DNA from: AWTP1-13 sp963820375 | Lineage (GTDB): Bacteria; Pseudomonadota; Alphaproteobacteria; Rhizobiales; Hyphomicrobiaceae | Length of the DNA: 64,000 nt | NCBI GenBank assembly: GCA_963820375.1 | Contig: CAWFZX010000029.1 | Coordinates: 62,001-126,000, forward strand | Direction of reading: 5' to 3' | Part shown: piece after piece, positions 55,420 to 64,000 of the stretch | How the letters are laid out: each line of letters begins with the position of its first letter | Numbering within the stretch: the stretch's first letter is position 1 | Translations under genes and position numbers: made by a program | The notes under the pieces: generated by a model | What the model saw: the letters and a program-made list of their open reading frames with translations, nothing else | Told to the model about the DNA's origin: nothing | Databases searched by the model: none

Positions 55420-57051
55420 CTACCGCACCCGACCCAGCAATGACTGGCGATCAATCTTGCCGCTGCCGGTCTTTGGCAGCTCGTGCAAATAGGCCACGAT
55501 CCGTGGATATTTGTAGGGAAGCAGGCGGCTTTTCACGTAGTCCTGAAGCGTTCGCGTGGTCTCTTCACACCCGCTCGAGCCGTCATTGAGAACGACAAAT
55601 GCTTTGAGCGTAGTGAGCTGGTCAGCACCCTCCATCGCCAGCACCGCGCATTCACGCACCATTGGATGGTCCGCCATGCAAAGCTCGACCTCAAGGGGAT
55701 AGACCCATTGACCGCTGATCTTGACGAGATCATCGGCGCGGCCTCGGAAGAAATGAAACCCGTCGGCATCGCGCACGAAACGGTCGCCGGTGTAGATCCA
55801 GCCGCCCTCACGCATGGTCTCCCCGGTCTTGTCCGGACGGCTCCAATAGCAGGGAGCGTTGGAGTCCCCGCGCACCCACAAAATTCCTTCCTCGCCGTCG
55901 GACACCTCGCGCCCGCCACTGTCACGAAGGCCAATTTCATACCCCGGCACGCGCTTGCCCGCTGACCCGAGCCGCTTGGCCTCGGCCGTGTTTGACAGGT
56001 AGATGTGCAGAACCTCGCTCGAGCCCAAGCCTTCCAGGATTTCCAGGCCCGAAAGTTGCTTCCAGCCGTTGAACACCTCAGTTGCGAGTATTTCCGCAGC
56101 TGACACACATAGCCGCAGGCTCGAATAATCAGCCGTCTTCGCTTCCGGAGCCTTGCTCAACGCCGTGTATAACGTCGGCAATCCGAAAAATACCGTCGGG
56201 CGATAGCGCGCTATGGTCTCGAAAATCGCGTCCGGCTTGGGCTGGCCGGGCAGCAGCACGCTCGATGCCCCAACCGCAAACGGAAAAGTAAGCGAATTGC
56301 CGAAGCCGTAGGCGAAAAAGATCTTCGGCACCGAGAAACAGACGTCGTTGTTGGTGAGCCTCAGCAGGTGCTTGGCGTAGGAAAGATGCGTGTAAAGCAT
56401 ATCGTGCTGAAGGTGGACGATCCCCTTCGGCCTGCCGGTCGACCCGGATGAATACATCCAGAACGCCATTTCATCACGGTTGGTATCGGCCGCAGCAAGC
56501 ATGTCCGGCGCCGGCGCCAGCCACTGGGCACTGGTTATCATGTGCACGGGACCGAGCGGCGGAGCCTCGCCATTGGTGACGACGACGGCCTGGAGCTTCG
56601 TGTTGCGACAGGCCTCGGCATTGAAGCGCTCGATGAAGGCCGCGTCGCAGATTGCGACTGTCGCTCCCGAGTCTGCAAGATAGAATTGCAGAAGGTCTGG
56701 CGGCGTGAGCGTGTTGATGAGCAACGGCACGAGGCCCGCACGAATGGCACCGAAAATGGCGGCAGGATAGGCGGGGGTATCGTCGAGAAACAGCAGCACA
56801 CGGTCGCCGCGATGAAGCCCCAGCGACAGCAGACCGGCGCCAAAGCCGCACGCATCAGCGGCGAGTTCGGCATAAGTGCGTGAGCCCAGCGGACCGGTCA
56901 CGGCACAGCGATGGCCCGCACGCATTAGGTTGTCGAACAGGATCGCGCTCGCATTGTAGCGGACGGGAACGGAGAAGCCGATCTCCCGGCCGCCCCAAGC
57001 ATCGGTGGGCACGAGGTCGACTATGGGTGCCGGCAAGCCGCTATCGTGCAT
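55420..57051 (-). CDS. Aryl-CoA (benzoate/anthranilate-type) ligase
   Basis: A 543-residue AMP-forming ligase of the benzoate-CoA ligase family. The P-loop is YSSGSTGRPKG (about residue 194), A5 is EGLGSSEVLHIYLSN, A7/A8 are YTGDRFVRDADGFHFFRGRADDL in sequence order, and the catalytic Lys lies in PKTGSGKIDR near the C-terminus. It would activate an aromatic acid as the CoA ester. Its start lies inside the end of the upstream FAD monooxygenase gene (11-base overlap), so the pair forms a coupled operon for CoA-dependent aromatic degradation. ATG 57051 is the best start. Confidence 0.9.
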   Translation of the reverse strand: MHDSGLPAPIVDLVPTDAWGGREIGFSVPVRYNASAILFDNLMRAGHRCAVTGPLGSRTYAELAADACGFGAGLLSLGLHRGDRVLLFLDDTPAYPAAIFGAIRAGLVPLLINTLTPPDLLQFYLADSGATVAICDAAFIERFNAEACRNTKLQAVVVTNGEAPPLGPVHMITSAQWLAPAPDMLAAADTNRDEMAFWMYSSGSTGRPKGIVHLQHDMLYTHLSYAKHLLRLTNNDVCFSVPKIFFAYGFGNSLTFPFAVGASSVLLPGQPKPDAIFETIARYRPTVFFGLPTLYTALSKAPEAKTADYSSLRLCVSAAEILATEVFNGWKQLSGLEILEGLGSSEVLHIYLSNTAEAKRLGSAGKRVPGYEIGLRDSGGREVSDGEEGILWVRGDSNAPCYWSRPDKTGETMREGGWIYTGDRFVRDADGFHFFRGRADDLVKISGQWVYPLEVELCMADHPMVRECAVLAMEGADQLTTLKAFVVLNDGSSGCEETTRTLQDYVKSRLLPYKYPRIVAYLHELPKTGSGKIDRQSLLGRVR

Positions 57052-58216
57052 TGTCCTGCCCTGCTTGCCGAACCGCAGATTGCGCAGGAGAGGCGTCGAA
57101 ATCCGCGTAATGCGCCATGAATTTGGGCGACATGGCTCGCAGGCGGTTCTCGTCAATTCGTTGCGAACGCGTGATGTAGCTCATCGCCAGGTCGAGTGGT
57201 GCAAGCCGCATATGATCGGCGAATTTCTCATACCACAGGGCTGATCGGCGAGATGCGGCAACAAGTTTTTCGACAACTGGCCGCCGCTTGCTCTCATATT
57301 GAGCAAGCGCTGACCGCACATCGTGCGGTCTCTCTTCCAGCGCCTTGACGAGGGCCAAGGCGTCCTCAAGTGCCAGGCGAGTGCCAGAACCAATCGAGTA
57401 GTGTGCGGTGTGCAGCGCATCGCCCACAAGGACCATGTTGCGGAAAGACCACCTGTCGTTCCAGATCCAGGGAAAGTTGCGCCAGGTTGAGCGATTGGAA
57501 AGAAGCGAGTGTCCCTGTAGGGTCCGGGCAAAGACTGCTTCACAGTAGCGCCGCGTTTGCTGGTCGGACATGTTGTCGAACCCGACGCGCGACCAGGTGG
57601 CGAGATCACACTCCACGAGAAAGGTGCTCATCGTCGGCCCGTAGCGATAGTGGTGGGCGTTAAAGGTACCCGCGTCAGTCGCAACAAAGGTCTGTGTCAG
57701 AGTGTCAAACGGACACGTCGTCCCGTACCAAACGAACTTGTTGCTAAGATAGGAGAGCGAAAACCCGAAATCCCCCTCAAACGTCCTGCGCACGAGGGAG
57801 TTCACCCCATCCGCCGCGACGATGAGGTCAAAACCGGCAAGCTCGTCGATGACTAGGACCGGCTTTTCGAATCTGCACGTGACACCGAATTTGCGCGCTT
57901 GGTCTTGCAGGAGTTGCAATAGCGCAAGCCGGCCGATCGCTGAGAATCCAACACCATCGATGGTGACCCTTTCGCCCCCGTGCAGGATAGTGATGTCGCG
58001 CCAACGTTGCATATGGGGCGAGATCAAATCGACCGTGCCCGGGTCATCCTCGCGCAGGAATTCCAGCGCCCGGTCAGAGAAGACAACGCCAAAGCCCCAC
58101 GTGGCATGCGCCGGGTTCTGCTCGAAAAGTTCGACCTCATCTTGGGGGTGACGGTGCTTCCAGGTCGAGGCGAAATACAATCCTCCCGGTCCGCCACCTA
58201 GCACTGCGATACGCAT
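57041..58216 (-). CDS. FAD-dependent aryl-CoA monooxygenase (salicylyl/anthraniloyl-CoA type)
   Basis: A 391-residue flavin monooxygenase. The FAD motif is RIAVLGGGPGGLYFAS at the start, the DG motif is IVAADGVNSLVRRTF, and the third motif is VLVGDALHTAHYSIGSGTRL. The N-terminal text (VELFEQNPAHATWGFGVVFSD) is characteristic of the 2-aminobenzoyl-CoA/salicylyl-CoA hydroxylase group, which works on aromatic CoA esters. It is encoded with an aryl-CoA ligase, matching ligation followed by ring hydroxylation. The fused thioesterase or reductase domain of longer homologues is absent. ATG 58216 gives the standard start. Confidence 0.88.
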   Translation of the reverse strand: MRIAVLGGGPGGLYFASTWKHRHPQDEVELFEQNPAHATWGFGVVFSDRALEFLREDDPGTVDLISPHMQRWRDITILHGGERVTIDGVGFSAIGRLALLQLLQDQARKFGVTCRFEKPVLVIDELAGFDLIVAADGVNSLVRRTFEGDFGFSLSYLSNKFVWYGTTCPFDTLTQTFVATDAGTFNAHHYRYGPTMSTFLVECDLATWSRVGFDNMSDQQTRRYCEAVFARTLQGHSLLSNRSTWRNFPWIWNDRWSFRNMVLVGDALHTAHYSIGSGTRLALEDALALVKALEERPHDVRSALAQYESKRRPVVEKLVAASRRSALWYEKFADHMRLAPLDLAMSYITRSQRIDENRLRAMSPKFMAHYADFDASPAQSAVRQAGQDNAR

Positions 58217-58790
58217 CTGCCGCGTGCCCCATGATGGCCCTGGAACGGCTAATCTCAAACGTTACCTCGACGTTCGCAGCAGATGCAAAGCTTCTGTTGC
58301 ACAATGCAAGCCGAGAACGAGAAGAGAACGCTTTCGCCCTCGAGCATGGTGCACGAGGGGTACCCCTGCGACACCGTGAAAATGCGTTGGCCGCCAGTCG
58401 AGTGATTCTTCGCCCACCGGCATGCGCCCGGTCATCAATGACCGAGAACACGGTCGCCTCCATCGAGTGCTAGGGACTGGATTTGAACGTTGCCGAGGAG
58501 GCGTTAGGAAATTCTACAAGTGGTATGTCGAGGCCATCTAACCGGGACTTTGGCTCAGCCGTTTCCTTCGCCTGATTGTGCCAGGTGTCGAGGCGTGGAG
58601 CCGGCAAGCCACGGCCTCAGTCGATCACGGGGCAATGAGACTTGCGCAAAATCGTGTCCGTCTTACCTCGGGGCCGCTTGTGGCCCTCCCCGGGTATACT
58701 GCAGAAACAGCGACCGTTTCGCGCCGCGCGCACTTTCCGAGCCCCGCCTAGCCAGCCGCGGCCTCGGCACATTCCTGTGAGGGTCACTCC
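58217..58790. other. Intergenic, no gene seen
   Basis: About 570 bases upstream of the aryl-CoA operon on the minus strand. It should hold the operon promoter and regulator site. No regulator gene, family motif or clear dyad was found. Confidence 0.45.
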
Positions 58791-59216
58791 CTACCGCTCG
58801 GCCTTGAATTCGTCTGTCAACCGATTGATTTTGGAGGCGGCCCCGCCGATGATCCACAAATCGTAAATCACGACCGCCATGGTCATTGCGGCGAGCATCA
58901 GGTTCAGGAACGATACGTGCCAAAAGCCCACGAAGTGGAGGAAAATGCCAAATAGCGCGGCGATCGCGGGTATACCGGAGATGATGTTATCGAGATTGTG
59001 CGTGCTGGAGGTACCGATCTGTCCATGCGAAATCGGATAGCCCTGTACCACCAGGTAGGCCCAAAACAGGGCGAATAGGCCGGTAAAGAACAAGGCGACC
59101 CGATCCGGCGTCGTCGCGCCGATCGTCGCGGGCTCAAAATTAGGTACCATCCAATATAAAAAGCCCATGATAGCCGTCAAAGCTAGGGCACTGATGAACC
59201 TCGCTCCAATCGTCAC
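58791..59216 (-). CDS. Four-TM membrane protein, GTG start
   Basis: A 141-residue membrane protein with four TM helices (ISALALTAIMGFLYWMV, LFFTGLFALFWAYLVV, IPAIAALFGIFLHFVGF, LNLMLAAMTMAVVIYDLW). The start is a GTG that overlaps the TGA of the small gene upstream (GTGA), so the two are translationally coupled. No family is recognised. The frame is open further upstream, but those codons belong to the small gene in another frame. Confidence 0.7.
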   Translation of the reverse strand: MTIGARFISALALTAIMGFLYWMVPNFEPATIGATTPDRVALFFTGLFALFWAYLVVQGYPISHGQIGTSSTHNLDNIISGIPAIAALFGIFLHFVGFWHVSFLNLMLAAMTMAVVIYDLWIIGGAASKINRLTDEFKAER

Positions 59217-59368
59217 TGTCGATCTCCACTTCGCTGCCAGAAAACCCGCCGTGCTGTTGACCGTCGCTTGCGGTCGCCAACATCGTCTCCGACCCACAAG
59301 AGGCCCGCGATGGAGCCAACGATGTAGGTCGTATACACGACGAGGAACCAGCGTTCGAATTCATCCAT
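59213..59368 (-). CDS. Small single-TM protein (51 aa) coupled to the four-TM gene
   Basis: A short gene missed by a 60-codon cutoff. ATG 59368 (or 59380) opens a 51-residue frame: MDEFERWFLVVYTTYIVGSI, then AGLLWVGDD and a basic tail. It has one TM helix and ends TGA overlapping the next start as GTGA. The layout suggests a two-component small membrane complex. Function unknown. Confidence 0.55.
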   Translation of the reverse strand: MDEFERWFLVVYTTYIVGSIAGLLWVGDDVGDRKRRSTARRVFWQRSGDRQ

Positions 59369-59380
59369 GCATCTGCTCAT

Positions 59381-59688
59381 CGACGAATGGCGCGGTTCCG
59401 CGCTTCAGTCAGATAACGCCCCGGAAAACGCTGGCCGCGATAGCAAGTTCCCATTCGAGAGATTTTGCAGCAGAACACTGTTTGGAGGCAGCAATCTGCA
59501 TCGCCCACGGCTGCCAAGCAGGTGCGTTTAGAAAAATGCAGCTAATTCAACCGGCAAAGCTCGGGCAAGAAAGCCGGGTGCCGCTGGCACCCACGCGCAT
59601 GGCAGTATGCGCCGAGGGTACGCATGATTGACAGGGGACCGAGGGGAGAGTGGAGTATGGAGCAGCGATTTCTCCGGAGGATCCGGCT
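59381..59688. other. Intergenic, divergent promoter region
   Basis: About 300 bases between the small membrane pair (minus) and the LLM gene (plus). Nothing recognisable beyond the GGAGG ribosome site at 59676-59680 for the LLM gene. Confidence 0.4.
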
Positions 59689-60537
59689 ATGAAGTTCGGC
59701 ATCGCGATGTTCCCGACCGACTACAGCATCTCGCCGAGCGACCTCGGCCAAGCAGTCGAAGAACGTGGGTTCGAGTCCCTCTGGTTCCCTGAGCACACGC
59801 ATATTCCGACTAACCGTAAGTCGCCCTGGCCCGGTGGACCCAACTTACCCGACGTCTACAAGCAGACGCTCGATCCGTTCATGGCGTTGACAGCGGCCGC
59901 GGTCGCGACCAAGCGCATTAAGCTTGCGACTGGCATTTGCCTCGTCGTGGAGCGCGATCCAATCCACTTGGCAAAGAACGTCGCAACCTTGGACTATATT
60001 AGCGGCGGCCGCTTCCTGTTCGGCATTGGCGGCGGATGGAATGCCGAAGAAATGGCCCACCATGGGACAGACTTCAAGACGCGCTTTGCGTTGATGCGCG
60101 AGCGCATCGAAGCGATGAAGCTAATCTGGGCGAATGACGTCGCTGAGTATCATGGCCAGCACGTCAATTTCGATCCGCTGTGGGCATGGCCGAAGCCTGT
60201 GCAGAAACCCCACCCGCCGATCCTCGTCGGCGGAGAATTCCCGCACGGAGCAAGACGCGCGATCGCGTATGGCAACGGCTGGATGCCTATCGGCGGTCGC
60301 GGGCTTGATGCATTGGATATCCTGCCGCGCTTCAGGCAGCTGGCTGCCGAAGCGGGCCGCAATCCCGATGAGTTGCCAATGAGCGTCTTTGCCGCTTCTC
60401 AAGATGGTGAGCGACTGAAGCGCTATCGCGATGCCGGTGTCGATCGCGCAATCTTCATGCTGCCGTCAACCCGACGTGACGACGCCCTGAAGAACCTTGA
60501 TGCCGCGGCAGCCGTCGCGCGTGGGTTGCCAGCGTGA
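59689..60537 (+). CDS. LLM-class F420/FMN-dependent oxidoreductase
   Basis: A 282-residue luciferase-like TIM barrel. Features are MKFGIAMFPTDYS at the start, RGFESLWFPEHTHIP with the conserved acidic/histidine pair, RIKLATGICLVVERDP, and GGRFLFGIGGGWNAEEM for the cofactor phosphate; PHPPILVGGEFPHGARRA follows. This resembles the F420-associated TIGR03619-like group. ATG 59689 is eight bases after GGAGG. Substrate unknown. Confidence 0.88.
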   Translation: MKFGIAMFPTDYSISPSDLGQAVEERGFESLWFPEHTHIPTNRKSPWPGGPNLPDVYKQTLDPFMALTAAAVATKRIKLATGICLVVERDPIHLAKNVATLDYISGGRFLFGIGGGWNAEEMAHHGTDFKTRFALMRERIEAMKLIWANDVAEYHGQHVNFDPLWAWPKPVQKPHPPILVGGEFPHGARRAIAYGNGWMPIGGRGLDALDILPRFRQLAAEAGRNPDELPMSVFAASQDGERLKRYRDAGVDRAIFMLPSTRRDDALKNLDAAAAVARGLPA

Positions 60538-60877
60538 GCGGTCGAAATTGCAACCTGTGAACCGCGCAATGGGGAAGCATGTCTGGTGGCTGGCGCCAAC
60601 GTTGAGTGGGCCTGTGCGGTGAAAAATGGGCAGCGATCGGGAGTTCTTTAGACACGCAAAGCTCGTGCGGGACACACCAAACTTTGATCCGCACCAGACG
60701 TGCCAATTGCCACCGCCCATCAACGTCCAGCTTGTCGCGCGTCTGCCGACAACCGGGTTAAGGCGAGCAATACTTGCGCTTTCCGTATGCCGGTACGCCA
60801 GTCTGGTGATAGCCTGAGCTCGGGTAGGTCCTTTCCGGCACCGGCCCACGCATGGAAACCCACTGCAGGGAGGAGTC
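60538..60877. other. Intergenic, no gene seen
   Basis: About 340 bases upstream of the GlcG/HbpS gene. A strong GGGAGGAG ribosome site ends it. No other feature was found. Confidence 0.45.
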
Positions 60878-61360
60878 ATGTCTAGGAGAACGTTCGTTCC
60901 GATTGTGGTCGCCTTGTTGTTCGGCGTCGGCACTGCGGCGGTGGCGCAGGATCGGCGTCCCGACTACGGTCCGTCCGTTAACATCGCGGCCGCGAAAAAG
61001 GTCGCCGCAGCAACGCTCGCCGAATGCGACAAAAACAACTGGAATGTTGCTGTCGCGGTGACCGACACACACGGCTACCTTGTGTACTTCGAGCGCATGG
61101 AGAACACGCAGTATGCAAGCATTGACATCGCCATCGGCAAGTCAAAGGCTGCCGCCACTTACCGGCGCCCGACGCGCGCCTTCGCCGATGTGATCAACAA
61201 GGGCGGCCCGGCAACCGCGACCCTGCCCGGCGTCTTTGCCTCTCCTGGTGGGTTGCCCATTACGGTCGACGGCAAAGTTATCGGGGCGGTCGGGGTGAGT
61301 GGCGTGACCGGAGACCAAGACGAGCAGTGCGCCAAGGCCGGGTTGGAAGCAGCGAAGTAG
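60878..61360 (+). CDS. Secreted GlcG/HbpS heme-binding-fold protein
   Basis: A 160-residue protein with a signal peptide (MSRRTFVPIVVALLFGVGTA, cleaved after AVAQ) and the GlcG/HbpS (PF03928-type) domain: AAKKVAAATLAECDKNNWN, VAVTDTHGYLVYFERMEN, SIDIAIGKSKAAATYRRPT, and GLPITVDGKVIGAVGVSG. Family members bind heme or cobalamin or act as accessory proteins. The exported form is common near oxidoreductases. It is monocistronic. Confidence 0.9.
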   Translation: MSRRTFVPIVVALLFGVGTAAVAQDRRPDYGPSVNIAAAKKVAAATLAECDKNNWNVAVAVTDTHGYLVYFERMENTQYASIDIAIGKSKAAATYRRPTRAFADVINKGGPATATLPGVFASPGGLPITVDGKVIGAVGVSGVTGDQDEQCAKAGLEAAK

Positions 61361-62050
61361 GCCAAGATAGAAGCGGGTGGCCACAATGGCCCCCGCACCC
61401 CTTCGCCGGTCGGTAACCACGGCTGCCCAGCCCAGACGTTGTATTTTGGGCGCGGAACCTATCCGCTTCAAGATGGGATCGCGGGGATCATACGAGCTGC
61501 ACACCTTGCTGCAGTGCATGACTCGAAAGTCGACACAAAAAGTGAGTGCACTCCAGCGTTCGACAATGTTGGCATCGAAGGCACACATCAGGGCGCAGGT
61601 TTGGGCCGGCGCTGCATCGAATATCTGGCAGCCGAGGCCAATCGCTGCACCTTGCGGGCACTAAGCTCTAGCTCGTTCCAGCAACGTGCCGGTGCGCACC
61701 AGTAGCCCCATGCGCTGGATGCCAGGGCACAAGCAGGTCTCTCGCACCTTACTGGAGGCCTCGAAGGCGACCCGCTTTGACATGCCGCATTTACGTTGAT
61801 ATCAACTCATATGTCAGGCCGAGACAAGCCGAGGGAGCGCCGGCTCGGTTCGACTCAAACTATCGAGAGGGACCAAGAAGAAGCAGGGGCAAAGGAATTG
61901 GTTGTCACCATGCATGGCGGGTCGCCACCGCGGCGGGCCCGTCTCTTTTCGGGGTTGAGGATGTCCACACCCAACAAGACCCCCGAGCGGGCGACCTGCA
62001 AGCATATGGTCGGCCGTGTCGGCGCACGCAAGCCATTAGGGAGGATGACG
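61361..62050. other. Intergenic, no gene seen
   Basis: About 690 bases between the GlcG/HbpS and VOC genes. Several open frames of 60-95 codons overlap one another; none has family features. A GGGAGG ribosome site at 62039-62044 belongs to the VOC gene. Confidence 0.45.
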
Positions 62051-62533
62051 ATGGCGAAGGTTACCCAGCACCTTTGGTTCGAAAAAGAGATGGAATCGGC
62101 GGTCCGATGCTACACCACCATCATTCCCGGTTCCTCAATGCAGTGGATCGCGACCATTCCAGCCGATACGCCCAGCGGTCCTGCGGGCAGCGTGAAGATA
62201 GCGGCATTCACGATCGGCGATCAGCGCTACATGGCGATCGAGGCGGGTCCGCTCGATGCGTTCAACCACAGCTTTTCGATCATTGTCGAATGTGATGACC
62301 AGCCCGAGATCGATCGGCTATGGGACGCACTGAAGGAGGGCGGCAATGTCGAGCAGTGCGGCTGGCTCCGCGATCGTTGGGGCCTGTGCTGGCAGATCAC
62401 GCCGAAGCGACTGGGCGAGCTGATGCGCGATCCCGACCGCCAAAAGGCAAAACGGGTCGCTGAGGCGATGCTGAAGATGACCAAGTTCGATATTGCCGGC
62501 CTGGAACGGGCGGCACAAGGCCCAGCATCCTGA
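62051..62533 (+). CDS. VOC-superfamily (PhnB-like) protein
   Basis: A 160-residue protein of the PhnB/3-demethylubiquinone-methyltransferase-like VOC group: VTQHLWFEKEMESAVRCYTT at the start, MQWIATIPADTPSGPAGSV, ALKEGGNVEQCGWLRDRWG and LCWQITPKRLGELM. The fold is a pair of beta-alpha-beta-beta-beta units. Catalytic role is unproven for most members. ATG 62051 is six bases after GGGAGG; the long open frame upstream has no family features. Confidence 0.88.
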   Translation: MAKVTQHLWFEKEMESAVRCYTTIIPGSSMQWIATIPADTPSGPAGSVKIAAFTIGDQRYMAIEAGPLDAFNHSFSIIVECDDQPEIDRLWDALKEGGNVEQCGWLRDRWGLCWQITPKRLGELMRDPDRQKAKRVAEAMLKMTKFDIAGLERAAQGPAS

Positions 62534-62736
62534 TCGCCGGCGGCAATCGGTTCGGCTTCTTTGCGATCACTGGCACGTTTGTCAGCCGGGCACGCCCGGT
62601 ATCTCCGGGCGCGCTGCTAGCACCACGCAACGACGTGAAATTTGACCGACCGACAGCTCCCACTTGCGGTGACAGCCTGCAGACCCCGAGGCGTGAAGCT
62701 GCGGCATCTCATCGCCACCACAGCGAATTTCTCGGT

Positions 62737-64000
62737 CTAGAGAGCCCCGTCTCCGACCAGCACGAACGGCGCCCACGAGGAGGGATGCGCGTTGGTGCCG
62801 CCGCTTCCGATCAAGGTCAGCATGGACCGGCGTGTTGCTTCAGCGCGTCCGACTCGGCCCTGAGCCGTTGCCTGGAACGCCCCGGTGATCAGCCGAACAG
62901 TCGCATGGGAATTGACAGCCCAGTGCGAGACCAACAAGGCGCGCGCTCCGGCATAGAAAAACGCGCGCGCGAGCCCTGACAGCGACTCTGAGCCGGGCTT
63001 GTCGCTCTCCCCAGCCGCCGTATTGCACGCAGAAAGGACCACCCAATCGGCGTCGAGCTTGAGCTGCGAAATCTCGGAGGCGGTCAACAACCCGTCATCC
63101 GTCTCCGTCGCCTGATCCGGCGGCGTCAGCAACAGCGCGGGCTCTACGCGCGAGGAGGTGAGCATCTCTGTCTCGCCGGCAAGTAAGCCATGTGTCGCGA
63201 AATGGATCACGCGAGCATGTGCGAGGGTCCCATCCGCCGAAAGGTTCTTGACGGTTTGCTCGGTGGCCTTGGCGCCCAGGTAGACGTTGCTCTCGGCAGC
63301 TGCCATTGATTTGGCAACGGCACACAATTCGTCCGCTGTCTCCGGTAGCGGCACCTGCGCGCGCACAATCGCCACATCCGCCAAGCCGCCGCGATAGAAG
63401 GGCGCGATGGAGCCGCGCACCCCCCGCTGGGCGACCTGTACGACGGCAGACCCATCGCAGGTTTGCCGCTCCCAGGCGTGCCGGTCGCTACCCGTCGGAC
63501 CCAACAGCAAAGGGTTGCCAAAGCCCAGAAACGGCTGCCTTGCCCGGCTGGCTTTGGCGAACTGACGCAGCGCATTCAGGCTGCCGACAGAAGGCAGCAC
63601 GCTAATGGCATGCGTTTTGGCGAGCCAAGCGGCGCCTGCGTATCCCGGGCCGTCCGTCGGCAGAGCCACTGCGGGCTTGTCCGTTACCAGCACCTGGAAC
63701 GGAAGGGCAGTAAGTGCACCCGAGGCGACGATCAACAGCTCTCGGCTGGCGATGAGATCAGCAACTTGTCCAAACAACGACTGATAGACGTCATACGCGC
63801 GGCCGAGATCGAATGGCAGCATTCCGTGATGAGTGTTGCTGGCGGTACTCCCGAACCAGTGCGCGCACTGTACTGCCGCATCGGCCCATGCCGCCTGGTC
63901 GAGACCGCAACGTAGCGCTGCCACATGCTGATTGAGCGCACTCGTGCCGAGATCGGTGGTCACCCAGCGTGCATCGGTCTTGGTAACGGCCCATATCAAG
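62737..64000 (-). CDS. CHAT-domain (caspase-like) protein, cut by window end
   Basis: The 420 visible residues are the C-terminal part of a CHAT-domain protein. The catalytic dyad is His270 in HFATHG and Cys325 in VVLSACNTAAG (numbering from the first codon seen). Other features are GALTALPFQVLV and LARAFFYAGARALLVSHW with SHA after it, all typical. The frame is open to the window edge, so the gene begins outside; CHAT proteins usually have TPR repeats or other sensor domains at the N-terminus. Its activating signal and target are unknown. Confidence 0.9.
   Translation of the reverse strand, partial: LIWAVTKTDARWVTTDLGTSALNQHVAALRCGLDQAAWADAAVQCAHWFGSTASNTHHGMLPFDLGRAYDVYQSLFGQVADLIASRELLIVASGALTALPFQVLVTDKPAVALPTDGPGYAGAAWLAKTHAISVLPSVGSLNALRQFAKASRARQPFLGFGNPLLLGPTGSDRHAWERQTCDGSAVVQVAQRGVRGSIAPFYRGGLADVAIVRAQVPLPETADELCAVAKSMAAAESNVYLGAKATEQTVKNLSADGTLAHARVIHFATHGLLAGETEMLTSSRVEPALLLTPPDQATETDDGLLTASEISQLKLDADWVVLSACNTAAGESDKPGSESLSGLARAFFYAGARALLVSHWAVNSHATVRLITGAFQATAQGRVGRAEATRRSMLTLIGSGGTNAHPSSWAPFVLVGDGAL

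Noticed and set aside
59755..59775. A tRNA T-loop-like GGTTCGAGTCC
   Set aside because: It lies inside the coding frame of the LLM enzyme and no cloverleaf can be formed around it.

Overview
The window reads as a chromosomal segment of an alphaproteobacterium, most likely Hyphomicrobiales (Bradyrhizobium/Rhodoplanes/Pseudolabrys-like). The evidence is high-GC codon use, a divergent oxyR-katG pair, a HmuQ-type heme oxygenase beside a hemP/hmuTUV locus, a tripartite-tricarboxylate (Bug) binding protein, and aryl-CoA ligase/aryl-CoA monooxygenase genes. No rRNA, tRNA, CRISPR array, phage gene or intact insertion sequence was seen. The species assignment is inference.

Layout. 0-4.7 kb: end of a GMC oxidoreductase, an MmgE/PrpD protein, a small ABM monooxygenase, an exported methyltransferase and a frameshifted hupE. 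4.8-10.2 kb: a metal-handling block with a TonB receptor, a divergent NikR-family regulator that lacks most nickel ligands, CopC, a hidden 50-residue secreted protein, a His-rich outer-membrane protein and a DUF2946 protein. 10.5-19.5 kb: oxyR/katG, a secreted cupin, a Tat-exported sulfite-oxidase-family enzyme with its monoheme cytochrome, and an exported amidohydrolase. 19.7-29.4 kb: a region rich in decay (IS110 remnant, broken anion permease, truncated TetR, truncated TonB receptor, fused hmuT-hmuU) mixed with intact LLM flavoenzyme, class II aldolase, Bug protein, heme oxygenase and hmuV genes.

29.5-40.7 kb is the most striking part. A four-gene minus-strand set encodes a 2Fe-2S/flavin reductase, a tetraheme cytochrome, a membrane b-type cytochrome-like protein and an anchored decaheme cytochrome with a 200-residue flexible linker. 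It diverges from a plus-strand set encoding a pentaheme cytochrome, a 556-residue outer-membrane barrel and a CcmI/CycH-like TPR protein. Together they carry 19 CxxCH sites and could move electrons from a cytoplasmic reductant through both membranes. I did not recognise the arrangement as a named system, and it is the best candidate for an undescribed one.

40.9-64 kb: Tat-exported aldo/keto reductase, DUF6064 protein, epimerase, methyltransferase, a molybdate locus (mop, broken binding protein, a possible Mo-box, modA), a DUF2325 protein, an IS1182-type transposase remnant, a GMC oxidase with a ferredoxin-like cysteine motif, remnants of an AMP-ligase and a DNA ligase, small secreted or membrane proteins, a PagL-like lipid A deacylase, an aryl-CoA ligase/monooxygenase operon, another LLM enzyme, a GlcG/HbpS protein, a VOC protein and a CHAT-domain protease-like gene cut by the window end.

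Reductive decay is a theme. Several transport genes carry multiple frameshifts or internal deletions, while large enzymes next to them are intact. Either the decay is real or the assembly has indels; read mapping would tell.
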